A stretch of 64,000 nucleotides of DNA from Brevibacillus agri (lineage in GTDB: Bacteria; Bacillota; Bacilli; Brevibacillales; Brevibacillaceae), in NCBI RefSeq assembly GCF_004117055.1, contig NZ_CP026363.1, positions 3,464,001 to 3,528,000 on the forward strand. Direction: 5' to 3'. The position numbers and the translations under genes are program-made. Shown piece after piece: positions 27,523-37,939 of the stretch. How positions within the stretch are numbered: the first letter of the stretch is position 1; each line of letters opens with the position of its first letter. The notes under the pieces were generated by a model. That model was not told the origin of the DNA. It searched no databases and saw nothing but the letters and a program-made list of their open reading frames with translations.

Positions 27523-28992
27523 TTATTGACGAGAGGAATTTTGGGAGCGAACGATACTCGGACGCCGGTTTTTGCTTGGAACCGCCAGGCGGACGACGAC
27601 ATCCTTCATCGCCTTGTAGTTAAAAGGAATGAGCGGCCACAAATAAGGCGTGTTGAGCGAGCGCGTCGCAGCCAGGCCGACCAGGACAGCGAGGAAGCCG
27701 ATCATCAGGCCCGGCGTCGAGAAGAAGCCGACCATCAAGATCAGGAAAATGCGCACCAGCCGATTCGCTAGGCTCAGCTCGTAGCTTGGCGTCGCAAACA
27801 TGCCGATTGCCGCCACGGCGAGGTACAAAATGACCTCCGGCGCAAACAGCCCGACTTTGATCGCGACATCCCCCACGAGAATCGCCGCCAAAAGCCCCAT
27901 CGCGACCGAAAGCGGTGTGGGGGTATGAATCGCGGCCATTCTCATCAAATCTAGCCCCAGCTCCGCCATAATAAATTGCGCCAGCAGTGGAATGTTGCCT
28001 TTATCCTTAATGCCGATGAAATGAAGCGGCTCCGGAATCATCGACGGATGCATTACCAGAAGCAGCCAGATCGGCAAAACGAACACCGAAACCAAAATTC
28101 CGAAGAAACGCACCCAGCGCAAGTACGCTCCCACGACAGGAGTCTGGCGGTATTCCTCTGCGTGCTGGACGTGATGAAAATAAGTCGCAGGAGTAATCAT
28201 GACGCTCGGCGATGTGTCTACGTAAATCAGCACATGTCCTTCCAAAAGGTGTACCGCCGCCACGTCGGGTCGCTCGGTATAGCGGACCAGCGGAAACGGA
28301 TTCAGCGTCTTCCCGATGATGAACTCCTCAATCGTCTTCTCCGCCATCGGAATCCCGTCGATCTGGATATTTTGCAGCCGTTCTTTCAATTCGTCCACCA
28401 GATCCGGGTTCGCTACATCTTGCAGGTACGCGACGGCGACATCCGTTTTGGTGCGCTCGCCAATCTGCATGATCTCGAATCGCAACCGCTCGTCGCGTAT
28501 CCGCCTGCGCGTCAGCACCGTATTCGTCACGATCGCCTCGGTGAAGCCATCGTGCGCCCCGCGAACAATCCGCTCCGTGTCCGGCTCCTGCGGCGTACGC
28601 GTGGGCAACACTTTCGCATCCATAATGATCGCATGGGGAGAGTGGTCGATAATCAGCCCGACCTGCCCGACCAGCAGCTTGTCCATAAACTCGTCTGTTG
28701 TATCGACTTTGACGAGCTGAAAAAACGGAATGAACTTGTAAAACAGCGTATCAAACAAATTGTCCGCGACGTCCCTGCCGCGCAAGTCGTTGATCTCCCG
28801 CATGATTTGCGTGACGAGCTGACTCTCCACAAACCCGTTTATGTAGTACATAAGCAGCTTCGTGTTGCCCACAAAAAACTCGTGGACGCCGATGTCAAAG
28901 CTTTTTCCTACCCCGAGCCTGTCGTTTAGATACTCCTTGTTTTCCTCAATTCGGTCCGAGATGGGGCGTCTTTTCTCCGTCACTGTCGCCAT
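27523..28992 (-). CDS. spoVAF: Stage V sporulation protein AF (GerA-family)
   Basis: 489 residues. It has a GerA-type soluble N-terminal part (about 1-280) and about five membrane segments after residue 290. It resembles the A subunit of germinant receptors and is the last gene of the spoVA operon. ATG at 28992 behind AAAGGAG, within the 3' end of spoVAEA (47-base overlap). It affects germination modestly in B. subtilis. Confidence 0.92.
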   Translation of the reverse strand: MATVTEKRRPISDRIEENKEYLNDRLGVGKSFDIGVHEFFVGNTKLLMYYINGFVESQLVTQIMREINDLRGRDVADNLFDTLFYKFIPFFQLVKVDTTDEFMDKLLVGQVGLIIDHSPHAIIMDAKVLPTRTPQEPDTERIVRGAHDGFTEAIVTNTVLTRRRIRDERLRFEIMQIGERTKTDVAVAYLQDVANPDLVDELKERLQNIQIDGIPMAEKTIEEFIIGKTLNPFPLVRYTERPDVAAVHLLEGHVLIYVDTSPSVMITPATYFHHVQHAEEYRQTPVVGAYLRWVRFFGILVSVFVLPIWLLLVMHPSMIPEPLHFIGIKDKGNIPLLAQFIMAELGLDLMRMAAIHTPTPLSVAMGLLAAILVGDVAIKVGLFAPEVILYLAVAAIGMFATPSYELSLANRLVRIFLILMVGFFSTPGLMIGFLAVLVGLAATRSLNTPYLWPLIPFNYKAMKDVVVRLAVPSKNRRPSIVRSQNSSRQ

Positions 28993-29563
28993 AGGCACCG
29001 CTCCTTTCCATGATCCATTGCACCGCCCTTTTGGTGATCGGGCAGCCGTTTTGCAAGCTGTCGCGCCCGTCCATTTTCCCGATGTCTCCGATGCCGATGA
29101 CATTGGGCAGCTTCAAGGTGTTCAAAATATCGACGGTGTCGCCGTAAATATGATGCTGCAGCTCTTGATCCGCATATCCGTCCTTGTCGACCGCCCCCTC
29201 TACGATCTGCCCCTGGTTGTCGACGGAATAGGCAACCGTCACACCGTGTACCCAGTTCGTATGAGAGGCGACTGCGAGCGCGCCAATCACTTCGATGTCC
29301 GGGTGGCTGGCGACGTATTCAATCGCCCGCTCCCCGCGCCCTTTGCCAAAATCGCCGTTGTCATCGAACATGACGATGACCGGATCGTGGGGCGCCATCT
29401 TGATGAGCTCCACCACCTGCTTGCCGGAAACAGGAGTCGGATTTCCCGCAGACAGCGAAATGCACCTGCCTCCCAGCTCTTTCGCGACGCTCTCCACTGC
29501 TTTTTGCGCGATATGGTCGCCGTCTGTCACCAGGATGACCTTGCGCCGCTGATCCTCCCTCAT
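28946..29563 (-). CDS. spoVAEA: Stage V sporulation protein AEA
   Basis: 205 residues, soluble. The conserved start is KVILVTDGDHIAQKAVE, followed by HDPVIVMFDDNGD and LPNVIGIGDIGKMDGRD. It is part of the spore-membrane SpoVA complex that moves dipicolinic acid. It follows spoVAEB by 21 bases and overlaps spoVAF. Confidence 0.93.
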   Translation of the reverse strand: MREDQRRKVILVTDGDHIAQKAVESVAKELGGRCISLSAGNPTPVSGKQVVELIKMAPHDPVIVMFDDNGDFGKGRGERAIEYVASHPDIEVIGALAVASHTNWVHGVTVAYSVDNQGQIVEGAVDKDGYADQELQHHIYGDTVDILNTLKLPNVIGIGDIGKMDGRDSLQNGCPITKRAVQWIMERSGAYGDSDGEKTPHLGPN

Positions 29564-29584
29564 TTGCTCACCGTCCCTGCTGCG

Positions 29585-29935
29585 TCAGCCTTTCGGTTTG
29601 AAGACGAGCGAAGCCAAAAAGCCGAACGCAATCGCAGCCGATATCCCTGCACTGGTGACTTCAAAAATGCCGGTAGCGACCCCGATCAGGCCGTTTTGCT
29701 CCGCTTCGCTGATCGCTCCGTGATACAGCGCATGTCCGAAGCTCGTAATCGGCACCGTGGCACCTGCTCCGGCAAAATCAATGAACTTGTCGTACACGCC
29801 GATAAAATCGAGCACAACCCCTGACACTACCAACGTACTCATCACGTGAGCCGGGGTGAGCTTGCCGACATCGAGAAGCAGTTGCCCGATGACGCAGACA
29901 AGCCCTCCGACGACAAATGCAATTACATATTCCAT
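29585..29935 (-). CDS. spoVAEB: Stage V sporulation protein AEB
   Basis: 116 residues, three to four membrane segments and a glycine-rich core ([17 protein letters not shown]) like SpoVAC, of which it is a paralogue. I used the second of two adjacent ATG codons (29935), which has the better spacing to AAGGAGG. It shares its first base with the spoVAD stop. Confidence 0.92.
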   Translation of the reverse strand: MEYVIAFVVGGLVCVIGQLLLDVGKLTPAHVMSTLVVSGVVLDFIGVYDKFIDFAGAGATVPITSFGHALYHGAISEAEQNGLIGVATGIFEVTSAGISAAIAFGFLASLVFKPKG

Positions 29936-30960
29936 CATTGTCCTCCTTCGAGCGCAACCGCATGGGCGATGCACGGAATCGAATTGCCTTGCTGCGTGCT
30001 GACCGGACTGAGCAGAGCCCCCGTCGCGCATACCAGCACTTTTTTCAGCAAGCCGCGGTTCAACTGGTCCATAATGTAGCTGTAGGTCACAACGGCGCTG
30101 CTGGCGCAGCCGCTGCCGCCTGCGAATACGTCCTGATCCGGCGTGTAGATCATCAGGCCGCAGTCGTTGTACACCCCGTCCATATCGTAGCCTTCTGCGA
30201 GCATCAGCTCTTTGACGATCGGATAGCCGACAGACGCCAAATCGCCTGTCACGATCAGATCGTAGTCTTTCGGCTCTCGTCCCGTATCCTGAAAATGGGT
30301 CAAAAAGGTCGATACCGCCGCAGGTGCCATGGCTGAGCCCATGTCAAACGGGTCTTTTATGCCCATGTCCACCACTTTTCCCAGCGTCGCATACGTAATC
30401 CGCGGCCCCGTCCCCCCAATTCCAATCAGCCCGGCTCCCGCTCCCGTCACGGTCCATTGCGCGCTCGGCGGCTTTTGCCCGCCGTATTCGGTCGGATAGC
30501 GATACTGTCGCTCTGCCGTGGCGTTATGGCTGCTGCAGGCAGCTACTGCCCTGTCTGCGTAGCCTGCGTTTACCAGAGCCGTCGCCGTAGCCAGTGTCAG
30601 CATCGAGGTCGAGCACGCCCCGTACATCCCCAACAGCGGAATCTCCAGCTTTTCGGCCGTGAAGTTGGTCGTGATGTTCTGATTCAGCAGATCGCCTGCC
30701 AAAATGACATCGACGTCCTGGCCCGTCACGCCCGCTTTTTTCAGCGCGGTGGAGACGGCGTCCTCCATCAGCTTCCGCTCCGCATTCTCCCACGTATCCT
30801 GGCTTGCGTACATGTCGTCGTGAATCACGTCAAACAAGGAGGCCAGTGGCCCTTCGCCTTCCTTCGGCCCTACTGCGACCGCCGAGCTTTGCAGGCGGAC
30901 GTTTTGGTCGAAGCGCCAGGTCTGGCGGCTCACGCGTTTCTGTTGTGGATTGCTTGACAC
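29935..30960 (-). CDS. spoVAD: Stage V sporulation protein AD (DPA-binding)
   Basis: 341 residues, thiolase/ketoacyl-synthase-like fold. Conserved stretches include [46 protein letters not shown] and [13 protein letters not shown], nearly identical to B. subtilis SpoVAD, which binds dipicolinic acid. I prefer GTG at 30960, six bases after GGGAGGG; a TTG at 30978 overlapping spoVAC is the alternative. Confidence 0.94.
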   Translation of the reverse strand: MSSNPQQKRVSRQTWRFDQNVRLQSSAVAVGPKEGEGPLASLFDVIHDDMYASQDTWENAERKLMEDAVSTALKKAGVTGQDVDVILAGDLLNQNITTNFTAEKLEIPLLGMYGACSTSMLTLATATALVNAGYADRAVAACSSHNATAERQYRYPTEYGGQKPPSAQWTVTGAGAGLIGIGGTGPRITYATLGKVVDMGIKDPFDMGSAMAPAAVSTFLTHFQDTGREPKDYDLIVTGDLASVGYPIVKELMLAEGYDMDGVYNDCGLMIYTPDQDVFAGGSGCASSAVVTYSYIMDQLNRGLLKKVLVCATGALLSPVSTQQGNSIPCIAHAVALEGGQ

Positions 30961-30974
30961 AGACAGCCCTCCCG

Positions 30975-31460
30975 TCAAAAGAACATGTGATACAGGCTTT
31001 TTAAAACGCCCGCAACAAAGGCCGCCACCACCCCGAACACAATGACGGAGCCTGCGAGCTTGAACATGTTGCCGCCCACTCCGAGAACCAGTCCCTCGCT
31101 GCGATGCTCGATAGCGGCCGACGCGATGGAGTTGGCGAAGCCCGTTACCGGAACGGCAGAGCCCGCCCCGGCGTACTGGCCGATGTTGTCATAGACGCCG
31201 AGCCCCGTCAGCAGCACAGACAAAAAGATCAGCGTGGCAACTGTCGGATTGCTCGCGGTCTTCTCGGTAAAGCCGAAAAAATGGATATACATATTTTGAA
31301 TAACCTGTCCCAAAAGACAAATCGTTCCCCCGACCCAAAACGCCCGCAACGAGTTCAAGAGGACATTGCGCTTCGGCTGATACTTGGAAGCCTGCTGCTG
31401 GTAAAGCTGCTTCGTCATCTGCATCGATCCGAGCGATTTCGATTTCGTTTTGGTTGCCAT
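30975..31460 (-). CDS. spoVAC: Stage V sporulation protein AC
   Basis: 161 residues with a basic N-terminus (about 1-35) and about four membrane segments, including GQYAGAGSAVPVTGFANSI, the motif shared with SpoVAEB. In B. subtilis SpoVAC acts as a mechanosensitive channel for dipicolinic acid. ATG behind AAAGGAGTG. Confidence 0.93.
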   Translation of the reverse strand: MATKTKSKSLGSMQMTKQLYQQQASKYQPKRNVLLNSLRAFWVGGTICLLGQVIQNMYIHFFGFTEKTASNPTVATLIFLSVLLTGLGVYDNIGQYAGAGSAVPVTGFANSIASAAIEHRSEGLVLGVGGNMFKLAGSVIVFGVVAAFVAGVLKSLYHMFF

Positions 31461-31558
31461 GCCCTTTCACTCCTTTGTAAGTCCATAGATCCTGCCAGGT
31501 CCCCTACCTCTATCTTTCCTTCTTCAAACTTTGCCTATGAATAGCGGTATTTACCAAT

Positions 31559-31978
31559 TCACAGATGCAAGAGCCATTGCAGAAGCGAGCCGGTGACTTT
31601 GCCGAACACGACCGCCATCAACAGAAACAGCAGACTGCCATCCATGCTGATCCGCTTCGCCAAAATCGGAAAGACGTTCAGCACCTCGGTCAAGCCGGCA
31701 GCCAGTGTGCCGACAAATACGCCCGCAAACAGCCCGTAAAGCGAGGTAACGACGACTGGCATATGAGCTTTGACGTGAAAAAAGTCAATCAGCGTAAAAA
31801 AAAGCGCCCCCATCACCAAGGCCCATTCCAGTGCGCGAATATGACGGTGAGCGTTGGTCAGTTGCGTCAGCCTCGGGATAATGTCCAGCACGGTAATGAA
31901 GGCGACAAGCCCGCTCCCCACCGCAAGCCCGCCGCCCAGTCCAATCAAGACCAGCAAGCCGCATGCCCATACGCTCAT
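31559..31978 (-). CDS. spoVAB: Stage V sporulation protein AB
   Basis: 139 residues, about five membrane segments (GLGGGLAVGSGLVAFITVL, EVLNVFPILAKR). It overlaps the spoVAA stop in an ATGA junction and has no clear ribosome site of its own, so translation is likely coupled. It is followed by a 98-base gap before spoVAC with nothing recognisable. Confidence 0.92.
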   Translation of the reverse strand: MSVWACGLLVLIGLGGGLAVGSGLVAFITVLDIIPRLTQLTNAHRHIRALEWALVMGALFFTLIDFFHVKAHMPVVVTSLYGLFAGVFVGTLAAGLTEVLNVFPILAKRISMDGSLLFLLMAVVFGKVTGSLLQWLLHL

Positions 31979-32589
31979 AGCTTCGTTCGCTGGTTTTCTT
32001 TGTTCTCGTTCTGGATGTAGTACTGGTCGAGGCTTTGCTGGTACATGAACAGCTCCACTTCCAGGGGGCTTGGCTCTTCGTTGATTTTTTTCTCGAAAAT
32101 ATGGTTGAAAAACAAAATCATCCCCATGCCGATCCCGATCGAATACGGAATCTGCAGCCAGAGCGGCTGCTTGCTCTGCTCACCCGTGATGAGATAAAAA
32201 ATGCGCTCGTGCACCTCGCGCATGCTGACGTCCGTGTGGAAGTTCATAATCGCCAGGCCCGAGCCGATGAACAAAAGCAGCCAGACGAGCGCAACCAGCA
32301 CAGGGTTCGCTTTTTTCCGCGGGTTCAGCACTTCCACAATGATTTGCGGCGCTCCCTGGATTTCCAGCTCGACTTCCGGATAGACGGAGCGGACTCTCTG
32401 GATAACCTGCATGATGTCGATGACGATCAAGTTGCCGTCCGTCGGCTTGACCTGATAGATTGGCATTCGCTTTAACGCATCCTCGCGTTTCCCATCCCAA
32501 AAAAGCTGGCAAATATCCCCTAGCGTAATCATCGCCTCCGGCTTGACTGCCAGACGCTTTCTCAGACGGAGAAACAGCGCGTCTTTCAT
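31975..32589 (-). CDS. spoVAA: Stage V sporulation protein AA
   Basis: 204 residues, with a cytoplasmic N-terminal domain (1-90) and two membrane segments (about 97-117 and 145-165). First gene of the seven-gene spoVA operon. ATG at 32589 behind GGGAGGAG. Transcription from the sigma-G-type site at 32629-32657. Confidence 0.92.
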   Translation of the reverse strand: MKDALFLRLRKRLAVKPEAMITLGDICQLFWDGKREDALKRMPIYQVKPTDGNLIVIDIMQVIQRVRSVYPEVELEIQGAPQIIVEVLNPRKKANPVLVALVWLLLFIGSGLAIMNFHTDVSMREVHERIFYLITGEQSKQPLWLQIPYSIGIGMGMILFFNHIFEKKINEEPSPLEVELFMYQQSLDQYYIQNENKENQRTKL

Positions 32590-32628
32590 GAAAACTCCTC
32601 CCTGCCTAAAACGTGCTCATTTATCCCG

Positions 32629-32657
32629 TAGTATGTGCCCGCAGCCAAAATCCATAC
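32629..32657 (-). promoter_or_regulatory. Sigma-G promoter of the spoVA operon
   Basis: On the minus strand: GTATG (-35, consensus GHATR), a 17-base spacer and CATACTA (-10, consensus CATNMTA). It lies 40 bases upstream of spoVAA, matching the known forespore control of this operon. Confidence 0.8.
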
Positions 32658-32692
32658 CCTAAAAAAGGCTGCGGCTGCCATGTACAGGCAAA

Positions 32693-32726
32693 CCAAAAAC
32701 ACCCAAGCGCCAGGCTTCGGTGTTTT
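32693..32726 (-). terminator. Terminator of the spoIIA operon
   Basis: ACACC-G-AAGC and GCTT-G-GGTGT arms followed by TTTTT on the minus strand, 20 bases after the sigF stop and ahead of the spoVA promoter. Confidence 0.82.
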
Positions 32727-32745
32727 CCATCCTTCTATTCGGCTA

Positions 32746-33501
32746 TCAGTGTTCGATCTGATCCTTGATCGTTTGCAAAATGCGCTTCTCCAGACGGGAC
32801 ACCTGAACCTGGGAGATTCCGAGCCGCTCCGCCACCTCAGACTGGGTCTGGTCTTTGTAGTAGCGCAAATAGACAATGAGCTGCTCGCGCTCGCTCAACC
32901 GACTGATCGCATCCTTCAGCGCGATTTTTTCAAACCACTTGTTCACGCCTTCGTCGGCGATCTGGTCGATCAGCGTAATCGGGTCTCCGTCATTCTCAAA
33001 GACTGTCTCGTGAATCGAGGAAGGCGCCCGATTCGCTTCCTGGGCAAACACCACTTCCTCCGGCGTGATTCCGACGGCGTCTGCCACCTCGGCAATCGTG
33101 GGTGCGCGGCCAAATTGCTTGTACAGCTCATCCTTTGTTCGTCGCACCTTGTTCGCGGTCTCCTTGAGCGATCGACTAACCTTGACTGTGCCGTCATCAC
33201 GCAAAAACCGTTGGATTTCGCCAATAATCATCGGCACGGCATACGTCGAGAACCTGACGTCATAGGAAAGGTCGAATTTGTCCACAGCTTTCAAGAGGCC
33301 AATACAACCAATTTGAAACAAATCATCCGCTTCGTACCCTCGGTTGATAAAGCGCTGGACGACGGACCAGACCAACCGGATATTGCTGTTCACAAGAAGC
33401 TCGCGCGCTTCGGTGTCTCCAGCCTGGCTTTTGGCGATTAGCTCTTTCACTTGGTCATTGGTCAGAAATGGTTGACTCGCATTTTTGATATCGGCACCCA
33501 T
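32746..33501 (-). CDS. sigF: RNA polymerase sigma factor SigF (forespore)
   Basis: 251 residues. Region 2 has the DDLFQIGCIGLLKAVDKFD core-binding stretch and region 4 the helix-turn-helix KDQTQSEVAERLGISQVQVSRLE. It is the first compartment-specific sigma factor of the forespore. The start is ATG at 33501, two codons inside the longest frame, 11 bases after the spoIIAB stop, behind AGGGGTA. Confidence 0.95.
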   Translation of the reverse strand: MGADIKNASQPFLTNDQVKELIAKSQAGDTEARELLVNSNIRLVWSVVQRFINRGYEADDLFQIGCIGLLKAVDKFDLSYDVRFSTYAVPMIIGEIQRFLRDDGTVKVSRSLKETANKVRRTKDELYKQFGRAPTIAEVADAVGITPEEVVFAQEANRAPSSIHETVFENDGDPITLIDQIADEGVNKWFEKIALKDAISRLSEREQLIVYLRYYKDQTQSEVAERLGISQVQVSRLEKRILQTIKDQIEH

Positions 33502-33512
33502 TGGCACTACCC

Positions 33513-33962
33513 CTAATTTTGCAAGGCTTTGGCAAACGACAGGCGTTTGGTCAGACGAACGGTTGTCCCTTTACCAACAGCCGTCGCGACTTCCAAAGAA
33601 TCCATGAAATTCTCCATAATGGTAAAGCCCATTCCCGAGCGCTCCAGCTCAGGCTTGGTCGTATAAAGCGGCTGCATCGCCTGCTCCACATCCTCGATTC
33701 CTTTTCCGTTGTCCTCCACGACCAGCTCCACAGCTCCCTCGTCGATTCGCACAGAGATATGTACCACGCCCTCTGGATTTTCGTCGTAGCCGTGAATGAT
33801 GGCGTTCGTGACAGCCTCGGATACAACCGTCTTGATCTCCTCCAGCTCATCCATCGTGATGTCGAGCTGCGAGATAAACGAAGCGACCGCAATTCGCGCA
33901 AACGCCTCATTTTGGCTCAGTGCAGCAAACGATACGGACATAAAATTGCGCTGTACCTTCAT
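33513..33962 (-). CDS. spoIIAB: Anti-sigma F factor and kinase SpoIIAB
   Basis: 149 residues, GHKL ATPase fold: N box [12 protein letters not shown]1 box VEDNGKGI, G2 box [11 protein letters not shown]. It binds sigma-F with ATP and phosphorylates SpoIIAA. ATG follows directly on the spoIIAA stop, with GGGGGTG as ribosome site. Confidence 0.96.
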   Translation of the reverse strand: MKVQRNFMSVSFAALSQNEAFARIAVASFISQLDITMDELEEIKTVVSEAVTNAIIHGYDENPEGVVHISVRIDEGAVELVVEDNGKGIEDVEQAMQPLYTTKPELERSGMGFTIMENFMDSLEVATAVGKGTTVRLTKRLSFAKALQN

Positions 33963-34313
33963 TTACGCCACCCCCAGAACAAGCAGAGCATCTGCTTCAT
34001 TTTCGCGGAACTTGATTACTTTGAACAGGCCAGACATTTCAAAGATCCGGTAAATGGTGGGGTTGATCGAGCATACGTACATTTCCCCCGAGCGGGCGGA
34101 TATTTGCTTGTAGCGCCCCAAAATCACGCCGATACCGGAACTGTCCATGAAAGCCAAATCAGCCAGGCTCAGTACGATATGACGAATGTTGGGTGTACGC
34201 AAAATATCATCCACTTTGCTGCGCAGCTCTTCGGCTGTATGATGGTCCAGCTCTCCCTGCAAGCGGATCACCAGCACGTCCTGCCGGGTCTCCATCGCAA
34301 TCCGTAAACTCAT
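33963..34313 (-). CDS. spoIIAA: Anti-sigma F factor antagonist SpoIIAA
   Basis: 116 residues, STAS fold. The phosphorylated serine lies in MDSSGIGV (Ser58, the same number as in B. subtilis). The unphosphorylated form frees sigma-F from SpoIIAB. ATG at 34313 was chosen, with GGAG ten bases upstream; the longer frame starts in the promoter region. Confidence 0.96.
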   Translation of the reverse strand: MSLRIAMETRQDVLVIRLQGELDHHTAEELRSKVDDILRTPNIRHIVLSLADLAFMDSSGIGVILGRYKQISARSGEMYVCSINPTIYRIFEMSGLFKVIKFRENEADALLVLGVA

Positions 34314-34349
34314 GGCTGACTCACTCCTTCTCCCTTGAATAACCCTCTC

Positions 34350-34377
34350 TTTCTGCTTCGCCCAAACCAATTCCTGC
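34350..34377 (-). promoter_or_regulatory. Sigma-H promoter of the spoIIA operon
   Basis: On the minus strand: GCAGGAATT (-35, consensus RNAGGAWWW), a 12-base spacer and GCAGAAA (-10, consensus RNNGAAT, last base off). It lies 37 bases before spoIIAA, as expected for this sigma-H/Spo0A-controlled operon. Confidence 0.72.
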
Positions 34378-34392
34378 CAGGCGACAAAAGAA

Positions 34393-34438
34393 CAAAAAAA
34401 TCGAGCAGCCGCGCCATCGCATTCGAGGCAACTCGATT
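34393..34438 (-). terminator. Probable terminator of dacF
   Basis: AATCGAG and CTCGATT arms enclosing a small inner GCC/GGC helix, with seven T after them on the minus strand. Read-through into spoIIA is possible late in sporulation, as known in B. subtilis. Confidence 0.7.
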
Positions 34439-34462
34439 CTTTTCGCGCTTCTTTGCTGTCTG

Positions 34463-35650
34463 TCAGTAACTAATCAAAACGCCCTTGGTGGTTCGCTTGA
34501 GAATCTCCCACATGCTTGCTTTATTCACTTGTTGCTCCGGGAACAGGTCAATCCGGTTTACTTCGCGGCCGTCTTTCGTGCGGATGAAAATATGGCCGAC
34601 GACCTGGTCCTTCGAGAGTGGAGCGTTGACGGAGCGGTTCATGACGACTTCTTTCGTGTACGTGTCCGCCGACTCGCCTTTTTTCATCAGCAGGCTGACG
34701 GCTTGTGGCGTCACCACGTTGACTTTGGGCGTCTGCCCTTTATCCACCGTGAGCGACTCCACCGTCTCGCCTTTTTTGTACATCGGCATCACCTGGAAAT
34801 GGGTGAAAGCGTAGTTGAACATCGTGGACACTTCGTTGTTGCGCGTCTTGACGTCAGGCTCGCCCATAACGACCGCGATGATGCGCATATTGTTGCGTTT
34901 GGCGGTAGCGGTCAGGCAGTACTTGGCCTCGCCTGTAAAGCCGGTCTTCAAGCCGTCTACGCCTTCGTAAAAACGGACGAGCCGGTTCGTATTGACCAAC
35001 CAGAACGGGCTTGCCGAGTCTTTGCGCAAATAATCCTGGTACGTCCCGGTAAACTTCGTAATCCCTTCGTGCTTCAGCAGCTCACGCGACATGATCGCGA
35101 TGTCTGCCGCAGAGGAGTAGTGATTTTCCGCAGGCAAGCCGTTAGAGTTGACAAAATGCGTGTTTTTCATCCCCAACTGCTTCGCCCGCTCGTTCATCCG
35201 GTTGACAAAGCTCTCTTCCGTTCCGGCGAGATGCTCTGCCATGGCGACTGAAGCGTCGTTGCCCGAGGCGATCGCGATGCCTTTTATCATGTCCTCTACC
35301 GTCATTTCCTCGCCGGGCTGCAAAAAGATTTGCGAGCCGCCCATCGACGCTGCTCGTTCGCTGGTTCTAACCTTATCGGTAAATTTAAGCTCTCCCCGCT
35401 CCACCGCCTCCATAATCAAGAGCATCGTCATCACCTTGGTGATGCTGGCGGGTGGCATTTTTTCGTTTGCATTTTTTTCGTACAACACCGTTCCCGTGTC
35501 TGCTTCAATCATGATCGCAGACGAGGCGTGCGGGGCAAAATTCATCTCGCTGTTTGGCGGAGCTGCTTTTTCTTTTGCCAACGCACCCATCGGAGAAAAG
35601 ATGGTCACACACATGATGAAGCAAGAAGCCAAGTATCCTATCCGTTTCAT
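34463..35650 (-). CDS. dacF: D-alanyl-D-alanine carboxypeptidase DacF
   Basis: 395 residues. Signal peptide about 1-25 (ALAKEK), then a serine peptidase S11 domain with SITK, SGN and KTG motifs and a C-terminal beta domain with an amphipathic end. It is the forespore-expressed PBP that acts on the spore wall precursors. ATG behind GGAGGGAAGGG. Its neighbour spoIIAA and its sigma-F-type promoter match B. subtilis dacF. Confidence 0.93.
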   Translation of the reverse strand: MKRIGYLASCFIMCVTIFSPMGALAKEKAAPPNSEMNFAPHASSAIMIEADTGTVLYEKNANEKMPPASITKVMTMLLIMEAVERGELKFTDKVRTSERAASMGGSQIFLQPGEEMTVEDMIKGIAIASGNDASVAMAEHLAGTEESFVNRMNERAKQLGMKNTHFVNSNGLPAENHYSSAADIAIMSRELLKHEGITKFTGTYQDYLRKDSASPFWLVNTNRLVRFYEGVDGLKTGFTGEAKYCLTATAKRNNMRIIAVVMGEPDVKTRNNEVSTMFNYAFTHFQVMPMYKKGETVESLTVDKGQTPKVNVVTPQAVSLLMKKGESADTYTKEVVMNRSVNAPLSKDQVVGHIFIRTKDGREVNRIDLFPEQQVNKASMWEILKRTTKGVLISY

Positions 35651-35678
35651 AGCAGTCCCTTCCCTCCATTCATGGTTT

Positions 35679-35708
35679 TATTCTCACCAAGGGGGTAGGA
35701 AAATATTC
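35679..35708 (-). promoter_or_regulatory. Sigma-F promoter of dacF
   Basis: On the minus strand: GAATA (-35, consensus GHATA), a 15-base spacer and GGTGAGAATA (-10, consensus GGNRANANTW, full match). It is 28 bases before the dacF start codon. Confidence 0.8.
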
Positions 35709-35710
35709 AC

Positions 35711-35747
35711 AAAAAAAATCCCTTCCGCATTTCGCAGAAGGGATTCG
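35711..35747 (-). terminator. Terminator of the chemoreceptor gene
   Basis: AATCCCTTCTGCG and TGCGGAAGGGATT arms followed by eight T on the minus strand, directly before the dacF promoter. Confidence 0.9.
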
Positions 35748-35749
35748 TT

Positions 35750-37822
35750 TTAGATCACAAAACGGCTGACATTTTCCGTCAATTCGTCTGCCATCTTTTT
35801 CAATTGTTCCACATTTTCGTTGATGCGCGCAATCGAATTCAACTGCTCGTCTACCGTCTCGACAACCCCGGAGATCGACTCGCTGATTTCGTCGGACATG
35901 CTGGCCAGACGCTGCATCGAATTGGTTACAACCTGATTGCCCGCAGCCATTTCCTCGGAGGTCGCCGTCATGGACTCGCTCTGCTCCGCAGCCGACTGAA
36001 TCTCCGCCACGATGTTTTGGAACGTCGTGCCCACAGACTCGACAGACTTCAAGCCGCCGCCTACCATCGTGACGATTTCGTCCATATGCTTGCTCATATC
36101 CATCGCTTCATCGTTAATCGAGTGAGCGATAGCGGCAATGCGCTCGGAGAAGGAGCTGCTCTCTTCTGCCAGCTTGCGCACCTCGCTCGCCACGACCGAG
36201 AAGCCGCGTCCTGCTTCGCCTGCGCGCGCCGCCTCAATCGCCGCGTTCAACGCGAGCAAATTTGTCTGTGAGGCGATGCTCGTAATCATTTCGACGATAC
36301 TGGTAATCTCGCGGGCCCGCTCGCGCAAGCTGTGCATTTGCGCGGCTGTGCGTTCCACCTCGCCTGTCGCGCGGCGTACCGTGTCAATGACGTCCTCGAC
36401 CAGTTGCATACCGCCCTGGGCGCGCTCAAACGTCCGCGTCGTCGCAATCGAAGTGGACTCCGCCGCGATCGCTACCTGCTCGACGCCTTGCGAGATTTCC
36501 GAGACGGTCGTCGCCGTCGCCTGCACCTCGTTCGTCTGCGTGGAAACCCGTTGCGCGATCGTCGAGATGTTGTCAGTGATGACGCTGATCGCCCCTTTGT
36601 TGTCCTGGGCGAACTGCGTCAGCTCGTCTGTCGCCACGTTCAACTGGGTTGCTTGTCCTTGCACGAGCGCAATCAGCTTGCGCAGCTCGGCAGCCATCTC
36701 GTTCATTTTGCGGCCTACCATCGCCAGCTCGTCATTGCCGTTTACGTTGACATGGACGTCGAAGTGGCCTGAGCCGATGCGATCCATGTCTCTGGCAATC
36801 GCAAACAGCGAGAGGCGAATCCGCTTGGCGAACCACCAGATCGCCCATACCGACAGCGCAATAATCGGCAGGCTGAACAGGACAAAGTACAGCCACATGC
36901 CATTCACTTCGCCGTACACTTCATCGCTGCCCGTCGACAGGACGACGTTCCACTTCAACAGGTGGATCGGCGCAAAGGCAGCGAAGGAATCTTTGCCGTG
37001 ATCGGAGTACAACAGGCTGTTGCTCATGTCATGCTTCATCAACTCCAGCATTTCCTCGTAGTCCGACTGCCCTGCGAGCACCAGCTTGTTGTTGTTTTGC
37101 GGGTTTTGGTGAGCAACGACCAGCCCGTCCTGCCGAACGACAAACGCATATCCGTTTTGCATGAAGGAGATTTCCGGAATTTTTTCCGTCATCTGGTCAA
37201 TCGTAAATCCGACGACGAACATGCGGCTCGTATCGCTGTTTTTCTCCCCGACAGGTGTCGCAATATAAAGAAAACTCTTATTAATGCCCTCAACAATTTC
37301 CTCGTCTGAAATGACCGTTTTCCCGGTACTCATGACCCGTTGGTAATACTGCTTTTGCTTGAAGTCAATCTCGTTTTTCCCGGTCAGGGAGTAGAGCGAC
37401 CTCCCGCTGCTGCTGTCTATCAAATAAATTTTGGATATTTCTTTATGCGATTGCCGCATCAGCGTGAACTGCTCCATAATCAACGGCTCCAGCTCTGTCA
37501 TCATGACGCGCTTGGCGGCAGCCGATTCTGTCGACTTCACGATTGTTTGAATCCAGTCTTCCATGCTGGCCGCGTGCTGCTCCGCCAGCATTTTCGCTTG
37601 CTTGGAAGTAATGGAGAGCAAAGTAGATTTTGAAAAAGAAAGCGCTATGTATTGCAACGAGCCAATAATGATAAGTACGAGAATCAAGCCAAAGACAATC
37701 ATCTTTGTTGCCAGGGAGCCCCGCAGTTTTTCTGTGGCGAGCAGGCTCTTGATCTTTCCTTTTCCAGAAAACGAAAACCCAGCCCCTTTCTTTTTCCATT
37801 TCGGCGACAAAAATCGGCTCAT
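35750..37822 (-). CDS. Methyl-accepting chemotaxis protein with dCache-type sensor
   Basis: 690 residues. A basic N-terminus precedes membrane segment 1 (about 40-62), an extracytoplasmic sensor of about 240 residues (dCache-like, with [11 protein letters not shown] and [16 protein letters not shown]), membrane segment 2 (about 308-330), HAMP and a signalling domain with the hairpin tip [29 protein letters not shown]. It should signal to CheA/CheW. It lies downstream of the opp genes, behind a hairpin; ligand unknown. ATG behind AGGAGG. Confidence 0.92.
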   Translation of the reverse strand: MSRFLSPKWKKKGAGFSFSGKGKIKSLLATEKLRGSLATKMIVFGLILVLIIIGSLQYIALSFSKSTLLSITSKQAKMLAEQHAASMEDWIQTIVKSTESAAAKRVMMTELEPLIMEQFTLMRQSHKEISKIYLIDSSSGRSLYSLTGKNEIDFKQKQYYQRVMSTGKTVISDEEIVEGINKSFLYIATPVGEKNSDTSRMFVVGFTIDQMTEKIPEISFMQNGYAFVVRQDGLVVAHQNPQNNNKLVLAGQSDYEEMLELMKHDMSNSLLYSDHGKDSFAAFAPIHLLKWNVVLSTGSDEVYGEVNGMWLYFVLFSLPIIALSVWAIWWFAKRIRLSLFAIARDMDRIGSGHFDVHVNVNGNDELAMVGRKMNEMAAELRKLIALVQGQATQLNVATDELTQFAQDNKGAISVITDNISTIAQRVSTQTNEVQATATTVSEISQGVEQVAIAAESTSIATTRTFERAQGGMQLVEDVIDTVRRATGEVERTAAQMHSLRERAREITSIVEMITSIASQTNLLALNAAIEAARAGEAGRGFSVVASEVRKLAEESSSFSERIAAIAHSINDEAMDMSKHMDEIVTMVGGGLKSVESVGTTFQNIVAEIQSAAEQSESMTATSEEMAAGNQVVTNSMQRLASMSDEISESISGVVETVDEQLNSIARINENVEQLKKMADELTENVSRFVI

Positions 37823-37939
37823 GATGCTGCCTCCTTTTCATACCCTACATTTTCTAGTGATGGTTTTGAAAAAAATACCCTTGAAAAAGGTTATCAACTG
37901 TACTTATACCCTGTTTTCCAAGTGGTAAAACCTCCCTTT

